From NCBI GenBank assembly GCA_002305955.1, contig DBRH01000084.1, positions 15,747 through 30,098 on the forward strand: a stretch of 14,352 bases of DNA. The letters are read 5' to 3'. Each line of letters begins with the position of its first letter. The stretch's first letter is position 1. This document shows positions 1 through 7,400 of this stretch, piece after piece. The stretch is from Kosmotogaceae bacterium UBA1373. Lineage in GTDB: Bacteria; Thermotogota; Thermotogae; Petrotogales; Kosmotogaceae. The position numbers and the translations under genes are program-made. The notes beneath the pieces were generated by a model. It made no database searches. It was given only the letters and a program-made list of their open reading frames with translations, and was not told where the DNA came from.

Positions 1-329
1 AGGAATCGGAATGGATGAATACCGTTTCGAGTACGACGGCCGTTCTCACGATCGACGACGAAGATCCCGTTTCGGCCTTGAGGATAATGATCGATTTCAA
101 CAAGAGCAACAAGATTCTCCCGATAATCAAAGGCGGGTATCTCGAGAGAGGCTTCTTCAGGGGAGACCAGGCTATCGAACTCTCCAAGCTGCCATCGAGA
201 AACCAGTTGATTGCTATGGTAGTCGGCGGTTTTGCCGCCCCGATAACCGGGCTGGTTTACACTTTGAATGGCGTACTCACGAAATTCCTGTACGCGTTGA
301 ACGCAATTAAAGATAAAAAAGCAGAATAA
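1..329 (+). CDS. rplJ: 50S ribosomal protein L10 (C-terminal part, 5' end outside window)
   Basis: This is the 3' part of the L10 gene; the reading frame is open from base 3 and ends at TAA 327-329, leaving about 108 residues of a protein usually near 175-180 aa. L10 anchors the L7/L12 dimers to 23S rRNA to form the flexible ribosomal stalk that recruits translation GTPases. Recognisable L10 features are the DDEDPVSALRIM stretch, the IIKGGYLE strand, the LPSRNQLIAMVVGG segment, and the end of the protein (PITGLVYTLNGVL to NAIKDKK), which corresponds to the long C-terminal helix that binds L7/L12. rplL starts 21 nt downstream, the normal rplJ-rplL order. The autoregulatory L10 leader would lie upstream of the window. 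The in-frame ATG at base 15 is internal to the protein and is not the start. Confidence 0.95.
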   Translation, partial: ESEWMNTVSSTTAVLTIDDEDPVSALRIMIDFNKSNKILPIIKGGYLERGFFRGDQAIELSKLPSRNQLIAMVVGGFAAPITGLVYTLNGVLTKFLYALNAIKDKKAE

Positions 330-350
330 TAAAGACGGAGGTGTGGTAAG

Positions 351-737
351 ATGACTAAGGAAGAACTCATTAGCGCAATAAAAGCAATGACGGTGGCCGA
401 GCTTGCGGAACTTGTAAAGGCCCTGGAAGAAGAGTTTGGTGTCAGCGCGGCGGCACCAGTAGCGGTGGCGGCAGCCCCGGTAGCCGGCGGAGCAGCCGTT
501 GAGGAAGAAGAAGAGCAGACTGAATTCAAGGTTGTCCTGAAGTCCTTCGGTGCGAAGAAGATAGATGTTATCAAGGTTGTAAGGGCCATCACCGGGTTGG
601 GTCTCAAGGAAGCCAAGGATCTAGTCGAGAAGGCCGGTACACCTGAAGGTGTAGTCAAGGAGAATATGCCGAAGGCAGAGGCTGAAGAGCTCAAGAAGCA
701 ACTTGAAGAAGCCGGCGCCGAAGTCGAACTGAAGTAA
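351..737 (+). CDS. rplL: 50S ribosomal protein L7/L12
   Basis: This encodes the stalk protein L7/L12, present in several copies per ribosome on L10, which activates the GTPases EF-Tu, EF-G, IF2 and RF3. The 128-aa length is normal for the family. Residues 1-32 form the N-terminal dimerisation and L10-binding part. Residues about 33-56 are a flexible Ala/Pro/Val/Gly-rich hinge ending in a run of Glu. Residues about 57-128 are the globular C-terminal domain with the conserved segment from EFKVVLKSFGAKK through GLGLKEAKDLVE to the C-terminal AGAEVELK. The ATG is preceded by GGAGGT (337-342) at 8 nt, a strong site that fits the high expression needed for a multicopy stalk protein. It is co-transcribed with rplJ (21-nt gap). 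A promoter and hairpin lie between it and rpoB. Confidence 0.98.
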   Translation: MTKEELISAIKAMTVAELAELVKALEEEFGVSAAAPVAVAAAPVAGGAAVEEEEEQTEFKVVLKSFGAKKIDVIKVVRAITGLGLKEAKDLVEKAGTPEGVVKENMPKAEAEELKKQLEEAGAEVELK

Positions 738-745
738 TTAGGCAA

Positions 746-773
746 TTGATTGGTTACATAGTTTCGATATAAT
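746..773 (+). promoter_or_regulatory. Candidate sigma-A type promoter for rpoBC
   Basis: TTGATT (746-751, 4 of 6 to TTGACA) and a perfect TATAAT (768-773) are separated by 16 nt. Start of transcription would be expected around 779-781, about 65 nt before the rpoB ATG. It lies in the A+T-rich gap just after the rplL stop codon, so rpoBC probably has its own promoter in addition to read-through from rplJL. This is inferred from sequence only. Confidence 0.6.
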
Positions 774-780
774 TTTCTAC

Positions 781-811
781 ACCCACATCAGAGAGACTCT
801 CTGATGTGGGT
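781..811 (+). promoter_or_regulatory. Perfect hairpin in the rplL-rpoB gap (attenuator, processing site or 5' stabiliser)
   Basis: ACCCACATCAGAGAG (781-795) and CTCTCTGATGTGGGT (797-811) are exact reverse complements around a single A. In RNA this gives a stem of about 14 bp with a loop of at least 3 nt (GAC). Only TTT then GG follows, so the U-tract is poor for a full intrinsic terminator. In E. coli the same gap holds an attenuator and an RNase III site that set the ratio of ribosomal proteins to polymerase; a similar role is plausible here. Because the candidate promoter at 746-773 would start transcription at about 779-781, the hairpin would also form the extreme 5' end of that transcript. 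Confidence 0.75.
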
Positions 812-832
812 TTGGTGTGCTTAAATGTACGA

Positions 833-840
833 GAGGTGAT
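833..840 (+). promoter_or_regulatory. Ribosome binding site that fixes the rpoB start
   Basis: GAGGTGAT lies 3 nt before ATG 844-846, with its GAGG core 7 nt from the ATG. It supports ATG 844 over the in-frame GTG at 817, which begins 6 nt after the hairpin and has no comparable site. Confidence 0.75.
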
Positions 841-843
841 CTG

Positions 844-3800
844 ATGAGAAAGGCCAATTTTGGCAAAAGAGAGCGATGGGTCTTTGGAAGAGTTTATGAA
901 CCCCTTGAAATCCCGAATCTCATTGAGATCCAGACTCGTTCCTTCAACAGGTTCATCGATGAAGGGCTTTTGAGTGTTTTGAAGAAGTATTCACCCATCA
1001 AGTCGCAGATCCAGAGATCCGATCTCAAGAAGGGTGAAAAAGGCTTCTCACTGGATTTCGTTGAAACCCGTATAGGTGAGGCGAAGCATTCCATACAGGA
1101 GTGCAAGGATAAGGGTCTCACTTACTCCGTCCCCCTGTACGTAACTGTGAGAATCACCGATCTTTACACCGGAGAGATCAAAGAAGAGGAAGCTTTCTTC
1201 GGGTACCTTCCCTACATGACCGATAACGCTTCCTTCATAATCAATGGCGCGGAAAGAGTCATCGTCAATCAGCTGGTGAGATCTCCCGGCGTTTACTTCG
1301 TCGATGAACCTACGAAAGCAGCCTCGGGTTCCCTCCCCATATATGTTGCCCACTTTCTTCCGGTGAAGGGCGCCTGGTTCGAAATTCTTTTAAATCCAAA
1401 CAAGCAGATAATGCAGGCCAGAATCGACAGAAGAAGAAAGCTGAATTTCTTCGTCTTCTTGAAGACTCTGGGCTATGAAGATGACGTTGAGCTGTTGAAG
1501 CTTTTCGAAAACGTGATAGACGCTACCGACGAGGACGAACTCCTGGCCAATGTCGGCAGTATGGTTCTGAAGGAGATCAGAACCCCCGGCGGAGAAGTGA
1601 TAGCCGAGAAGGGAAAGCCGCTGACCGAAGAGATGATAGCGAAAATCGTCGAATCCGATGTCAAGACCGTCAGCCTTCCTCTACCCATAGCCATGAGAAC
1701 TTATCTCGCGCTGCAAAAGACCTACGGGCAGGGTATGAGCGAGGACGACGCCTTCATAGAGCTCTTCAGAAAACTCAGACCGGGAGAAATTCCCAGGATA
1801 AACGCCGCCAAGAGCTACATAAACAACCTCTATTTCAGTCCCGACAGATTCGATTTTTCCGATGTCGGCAGATACAAGGTAAACGCCAGACTGAAGAAGG
1901 TTTACCAGGATTACCTTAGGGAAGTGGAAGGTAAAAAGGTGAGCAAAGACACCGATTATGCGGAATCATCGGGCATGCTGACACCGCTGGACGTAGTTCT
2001 GGCAGCCCGACACCTGACCGAGATAGAGAGCCGTCCCGAACTGCTTGACACCAAGGACCATCTCGGGAACAAGAGGGTCAGAACCGTCGGAGAGCTTATG
2101 GAAACGGAGTTCGAAAAAGCCTTTATAAAGATCCACAAACTCCTCGAGGAGAAGTTGACCATATATACTTCCTTCGACAAGATAACTGTTCAGAGTCTGG
2201 TGAATGTGAGAACCCTGATGACCACGCTCCACCAGTTCTTCGCCACCAGCCAGCTGTCGCAGTTCATGGACCAGGTCAATCCACTTGCCGAGCTGACGAA
2301 CAAGAGAAGACTTTCGGCCATCGGTCCCGGTGGATTGAAGAGGGAGCACGCCAGGTTCGAAGTCAGAGACGTGCATCACTCTCATTACGGGAGGATGTGT
2401 CCGATAGAGACTCCCGAAGGTGCGAACATAGGTCTTATGACATCGATGGCCACGTACGCGACGATAGATAAGTATGGATTCCTCCTCACACCTTACAGGA
2501 AGGTTGAAAAGGGAAAGGTCACCGACGACATAGTGTATCTGGCGGCCGACGAAGAGGAGAGGTACAACATAGCGCACTCGACGGTGAAGATGGACGGAAA
2601 CGGCAAAATTGCCGACGACAGTGTAGAGATAAGGTACGCCGGTGAGGTCAGGTACGTCAAGAAGGAGGATGTCGATTATATGTCGGTTTCCCCCAAACAA
2701 ATCGTATCGATTTCGACCTCCCTGATACCGTTCCTCGAGCACGATGATGCCAACAGGGCTCTAATGGGTTCTAACATGCAGAGACAGGCCGTTCCGGTAG
2801 TCAAGTCCGAGGCGCCTATAGTCGGTACGGGTGTCGAAGGTGTCGCCGCCAGAGATTCCGGCTACGTGGTTCTGGCAAAGCACGGCGGCCGTGTGAACAA
2901 GGTCGATGGAAGAAAAATATCCATTCAGAGACTGGATGAAAAAAGTGAACCGGTTCTGGATATCAACGGAAAACCGATAGAAGATGAGTACCTTCTCCAC
3001 AAGTTCGTCAGAACGAACCAGGACACGGCCGTTAATCAGAGACCCATAGTATCGGTCGGGGAGATCGTTAGAGAAGGCGACGCCATAGCCGACGGCCCTT
3101 CGACGGATATGGGCGAGCTGGCCCTTGGAAAGAACGTTCTGGTGGCCTTCATGCCCTGGGAGGGTTACAACTTCGAGGACGCCATACTGGTGAACCAGGA
3201 GCTCCTCGGTGAGGATACATTCACCACGATACACGTGGAGATGTACGAAACGATCGCCAGAGATACCCAGCTGGGACCCGAAGAGATCACTGCCGATATC
3301 CCGAACGTTTCGAAGGAGTCGCTCAAAAATCTTGACGAAAGCGGAATCGTGAGGGTGGGAGCTTACGTGACGTCGCAGGATATCCTCGTCGGTAAGGTAA
3401 CACCCAAGGGAGAGTCCGAGACTACGCCTGAGGAGAAGATAATCAGGTCCGTCTTCGGAGACAGGGGTAGGGATGTCAAGGACTCTTCACTGAAACTCCC
3501 GCACGGTGTCGAAGGCAGGGTGATCGACGTGAAGGTCTTCGACAAGGAGGAAGTCTCGGAACTAGGTTCGGGTATCAACAAACTCGTCAAAGTCTTCGTG
3601 GGGATCAGAAAGCCGCTCGATGTCGGAGACAAACTGGCCGGTCGTCACGGAAACAAAGGTGTCGTTTCTAATATAATTCCAAAGGAAGATATGCCCTTCC
3701 TTCCAGACGGTACACCAATTCATTTAGTGCTTTCTCCGCTCGGCGTTCCATCGAGAATGAACGTGGGACAGGTTCTTGAGACCCATCTGGGCTGGCTTGG

Positions 3801-4368
3801 AAAACTTACCAACCGATACTTCGCGACTCCGATATTCGATGGTGCAACCGAAGAAGAAATAATGACGGAGCTTTACCATGTGAGAAGAGAGCTAGGTCTG
3901 GACGAAGGGGACAGCGAAGGACAGAAATCTGGTAAAGTAACTCTGAGGGACGGCAGGACCGGCGAACCGTTCGACTACCCGGTAGTCGTTGGAGTCATGT
4001 ACATGCTCAAGCTGGTGCACATAGCCAAAGATAAAATCCACGCCCGTTCTACCGGGCCTTACTCCCTGATTCACCAGCAACCTCTGGGAGGTAAGGCACA
4101 TTTCGGTGGCCAGAGATTTGGAGAGATGGAGGTCTGGGCGCTGGAGGCACACGGAGCGGCCCACACACTCAACGAAATGCTGACCATAAAGTCCGACGAT
4201 ATAAAGGGTAGAAACGATGTGTACAAGGCTATACTGAAGGGTATTAACATACCGGAACCTGGAATTCCCGAGAGTTTCAAAGTGTTGATAAAGGAGCTCC
4301 AGGGCCTCTCTCTGGATGTTAAGGTCTACGACCAGAACAGCATCGAACTGGATGTGGATAAACTATGA
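844..4368 (+). CDS. rpoB: DNA-directed RNA polymerase subunit beta
   Basis: This is the beta subunit of the core RNA polymerase, about 1174 aa from ATG 844. That is close to Bacillus beta (about 1190) and shorter than Thermotoga maritima beta. The start is chosen on the GAGGTGAT site and because family members begin close to the FGKRERWVFGR segment. The rifampicin-site region (bases 2251-2325) contains SQLSQFMDQ, followed by KRRLSAIGPGGL. Catalytic-centre segments follow: GYNFEDAI (E778, D779, matching E. coli E813, D814) and KLAGRHGNKG (K930 and K938, matching E. coli K1065 and K1073). The C-terminal clamp anchor runs from GGKAHFGGQRFGEMEVWALE (W1098) to the SDDIKGR segment. At the position of E. 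coli His526 there is Asn486, which may lower rifampicin binding. rpoC begins 40 nt downstream. Confidence 0.98.
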   Translation: MRKANFGKRERWVFGRVYEPLEIPNLIEIQTRSFNRFIDEGLLSVLKKYSPIKSQIQRSDLKKGEKGFSLDFVETRIGEAKHSIQECKDKGLTYSVPLYVTVRITDLYTGEIKEEEAFFGYLPYMTDNASFIINGAERVIVNQLVRSPGVYFVDEPTKAASGSLPIYVAHFLPVKGAWFEILLNPNKQIMQARIDRRRKLNFFVFLKTLGYEDDVELLKLFENVIDATDEDELLANVGSMVLKEIRTPGGEVIAEKGKPLTEEMIAKIVESDVKTVSLPLPIAMRTYLALQKTYGQGMSEDDAFIELFRKLRPGEIPRINAAKSYINNLYFSPDRFDFSDVGRYKVNARLKKVYQDYLREVEGKKVSKDTDYAESSGMLTPLDVVLAARHLTEIESRPELLDTKDHLGNKRVRTVGELMETEFEKAFIKIHKLLEEKLTIYTSFDKITVQSLVNVRTLMTTLHQFFATSQLSQFMDQVNPLAELTNKRRLSAIGPGGLKREHARFEVRDVHHSHYGRMCPIETPEGANIGLMTSMATYATIDKYGFLLTPYRKVEKGKVTDDIVYLAADEEERYNIAHSTVKMDGNGKIADDSVEIRYAGEVRYVKKEDVDYMSVSPKQIVSISTSLIPFLEHDDANRALMGSNMQRQAVPVVKSEAPIVGTGVEGVAARDSGYVVLAKHGGRVNKVDGRKISIQRLDEKSEPVLDINGKPIEDEYLLHKFVRTNQDTAVNQRPIVSVGEIVREGDAIADGPSTDMGELALGKNVLVAFMPWEGYNFEDAILVNQELLGEDTFTTIHVEMYETIARDTQLGPEEITADIPNVSKESLKNLDESGIVRVGAYVTSQDILVGKVTPKGESETTPEEKIIRSVFGDRGRDVKDSSLKLPHGVEGRVIDVKVFDKEEVSELGSGINKLVKVFVGIRKPLDVGDKLAGRHGNKGVVSNIIPKEDMPFLPDGTPIHLVLSPLGVPSRMNVGQVLETHLGWLGKLTNRYFATPIFDGATEEEIMTELYHVRRELGLDEGDSEGQKSGKVTLRDGRTGEPFDYPVVVGVMYMLKLVHIAKDKIHARSTGPYSLIHQQPLGGKAHFGGQRFGEMEVWALEAHGAAHTLNEMLTIKSDDIKGRNDVYKAILKGINIPEPGIPESFKVLIKELQGLSLDVKVYDQNSIELDVDKL

Positions 4369-4394
4369 AGATAAATAGAAGGGAGCTACCCCTC

Positions 4395-4402
4395 AAGGAG
4401 GG
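4395..4402 (+). promoter_or_regulatory. rpoC ribosome binding site inside a small inverted repeat
   Basis: AAGGAGGG lies 6 nt before the rpoC ATG (4409). The bases CCCTC (4390-4394) and GAGGG (4398-4402) can pair around AAG, so a weak 5-bp hairpin could partly hide the site. The site itself is clear; the hairpin's effect is a guess. Confidence 0.6.
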
Positions 4403-4408
4403 AAGCAG

Positions 4409-7400
4409 ATGCCTGTGAGCACGTATAAAAGAAAAGTCAACACTCTCCAGATCAACATCGCCTCGCCGGAGAGAATCAAAGGCTGGTCGAGCGGTGAGGT
4501 AAAGAAACCGGAGACGATCAATTACCGCACTTTCAAGCCCGAGAGGGACGGTCTCTTCTGCGAGAAGATCTTCGGACCGACCAAGGACTACGAATGTACT
4601 TGCGGAAAGTACAAGGGCAAGAAGTACGAAGGCACCGTCTGTGAAAGGTGTGGAGTGAGGGTCGAATCCAAAGAGGCCAGAAGAAGAAGAATGGGTCACA
4701 TCGAACTGGCCGCACCGGTGACACACGTCTGGTACTTGAAGAGCGCGCCGAGCGTTCTCTCTTCTCTTCTGAACATACCGGCCAAAGATCTGGAAAACAT
4801 AATCTACTATGGCTCCAAAAGAGTCATCGAAAGGCTTTACGTCGTTACCGACCCGAAAGACACCGACTTCTTCTCGGGTATGACGATGTATCAGACCGAA
4901 TACGAGATATACACCAAGAAACTGGATTTCGAAGTGGAACAGGGTTACAAAGTCAAGTCTCCGCAGGGTCCGGTTACCACAGAGATAGATGGTAAGGTAA
5001 CGATCGAAAGAATCGACAGCAACACGCAGAGAGAGATGAACTGGATAATCATCAGGGATGAAACCGGTATAGAGAAGAAGTACCCCACCTTCGAAGGCTC
5101 TCTGGTCTACGTACAGAACGGAGATGAAGTCCACAAGGGAGACACTCTGGCCGATCGCTTTCTCTTCGAAGACGAGGTCCTCTCTTCTACGGAGTATAGA
5201 GTCTTCGATGAATACTATCCCGGCAAGTTCGAAGTGGAAACGGATACCGAAAGCGACAGGCCGATAGTGATAATAACCGAGATCGATCCGTCCGTTGCCG
5301 AGGAGACCGGTCGAGCGGTTGGCGAGGTGCTCATCGAAAACGAGTACGAAGCCTACAGGGAACTCTATCCGGGGAAAATCACCTGCGATTACGGAGCTGC
5401 CGCGATAAAGAAGCTGCTTCAGGGAATGGATCTCGAGGAGTTGCAGGTGGCCATAGAACACGAGTTGAAGTCTATACCCAAGAGCAGCGCGAGGGCTCTT
5501 AAGCTTCTCAGAAGGCTCAAATACATCAAGGATTTCATAGCTTCCAAGAACAGGCCCGACTGGATGGTGATGGACGTTGTGCCGGTCATTCCACCGGATC
5601 TACGACCCATGATCCAGATCGAAGGCGGAAGGTTCGCCACTACCGATCTCAACGACCTGTACAGGAGAGTTATAAACAGAAACAACCGGCTTGCCAAACT
5701 CTTACAGATCGGAGCCCCCGACATAATAATCAGAAACGAAAAGAGGATGCTCCAGGAGGCCGTCGATTCGCTCATCTACAACGGAAGGGTTGGAAAGGCC
5801 GTGTCCGACAAATCGGGAAGGCCTTTGAAATCTCTGACGGATCTGGTCAAAGGAAAGAAGGGAAGGTTCAGAAGGAATCTCCTCGGTAAGCGAGTCGATT
5901 ATTCCGGTAGAGCCGTTATCGTTGTAGGACCGGATCTGAAGATACACGAGTGTGGAATCCCCAAGAGAGTGGCGATGGAGCTGTTCAAACCCTTCGTTCT
6001 CTCCAGGCTGCTTCATGGTAGCGAGTCGAGCAAGACCGCGAGAAAGCTCAAGAAAACGATAATAGAGAAGGAAATGCCGGAAGCCTGGGAAGTGCTTGAA
6101 GATGTCATCAAAGGACATCCCGTGCTTCTCAACAGGGCTCCTACGCTCCACAGGATCTCGATTCAGGCCTTCATACCCAGACTGGTCGAAGGAAACGCCA
6201 TACAGCTTCACCCCTTGGTGTGCGCCCCGTTCAACGCCGACTTCGACGGAGACCAGATGGCCGTACACGTGCCGCTTTCGGCCGCAGCCCAGGCGGAGGC
6301 GAAATTTCTCATGCTCAGCCGCTACAACGTCATTTCACCGGCCAGCGGGAAACCGATCTCGATGCCGGGAAAGGACATAATAGTCGGGGTTTACTATCTT
6401 ACGACCGTCGATCAGCAGTACGAGAAGATGGAAAAAGAGATAATGGGTTATTACGCTCAGTTGTTGAAAGATGAGAAAGTAACCAGAATCGAAGCGAGGA
6501 GAAGGGTTAGAGAGAAAGCACTGGAGTGGTTGGACTGGAAGTTCTCCTCGACCGGCGAAGCGCTGATGGCCTACGATACCGGTTTCATATCGCTGCACGA
6601 TCCTATACTGGTCAAACTGGACCCCGATCCCACGGTCGGTGAACTCACGCTCACGACGGTCGGGAGAATAATCTTCAACACGATTGTGCCCGAGAAGTTG
6701 AGAGACTATTCGAAGAAGTTCAACAAGAAGGCCATAAAGAAGCTCATCTACGATTGTTTCCACGAGTACGGGATAGATAGAACTGCCAATCTTCTCGACG
6801 ACATGATGTCGCTGGGTTTCCACTACGCCACTTACTCCGGTCTGACCATCTCGATAAAGGACATAGTCGTATATCCTGAAAAAGACAAAGTAATCGCGGC
6901 TGCCCAGAAGAGGGTCAACCAGGTCGAGAGTCTCTACAGATCGGGCTTTTTGACCGATGAGGGCAGGAGTCAGGAGATAATCCGTATCTGGTCGGACACC
7001 ACGGGCGATATCATGGACAAGACCTACAGCGAATTCGAGAAGTACCCCTTCAACCCGATATTCATGATGGTCGATTCGGGTGCGAGAGGAAACATAGACC
7101 AGCTCAAGCAACTGGCGGGGATGAGAGGATTGATGGCCGATCCTTCCGGAAAGACCATAGAAGTTCCGATAAAGTCGAACTTCAGAGACGGTTTGACAGA
7201 ACTCGAGTTCTTCACCTCGACGCACGGCGCCAGAAAGGGTTCTGCCGATACTGCCTTGAGGACCTCGTTCGCAGGTTATCTGACCAGGAGACTGGTAGAT
7301 GTTTCTCAAACGATAACCGTTACAACGCCCAACTGCGGTACCCACGAAGGGATCGAAGCGATAGAGCTCCTGGCCGACGGCGTCACGATAGAGAAGCTGG

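Noticed and set aside
257..745. 162-residue Ser/Ala-rich minus-strand frame opposite rplL
   Set aside because: A low-complexity product of the Ala/Glu-rich rplL codons; a shadow frame.
781..815. Full intrinsic terminator after rplL
   Set aside because: The stem is strong but only three T follow before GG, so complete termination is unlikely. Listed as a regulatory hairpin instead.
817..843. In-frame GTG at 817 as rpoB start, adding 9 residues
   Set aside because: No ribosome site is available, it sits directly after the hairpin, and ATG 844 has GAGGTGAT and matches the usual start of the family.
1966..2742. 258-residue minus-strand open frame opposite rpoB
   Set aside because: Opposite the highly conserved rifampicin region; a shadow frame.
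4319..5461. 380-residue minus-strand open frame opposite rpoB/rpoC
   Set aside because: It lies opposite well-conserved rpoC sequence, has no ribosome site or recognisable domain, and is explained by codon bias of the sense gene.
6335..7345. 336-residue minus-strand open frame opposite rpoC
   Set aside because: A shadow of the coding strand; the sequence resembles no known protein and has a composition unlike the real genes here.
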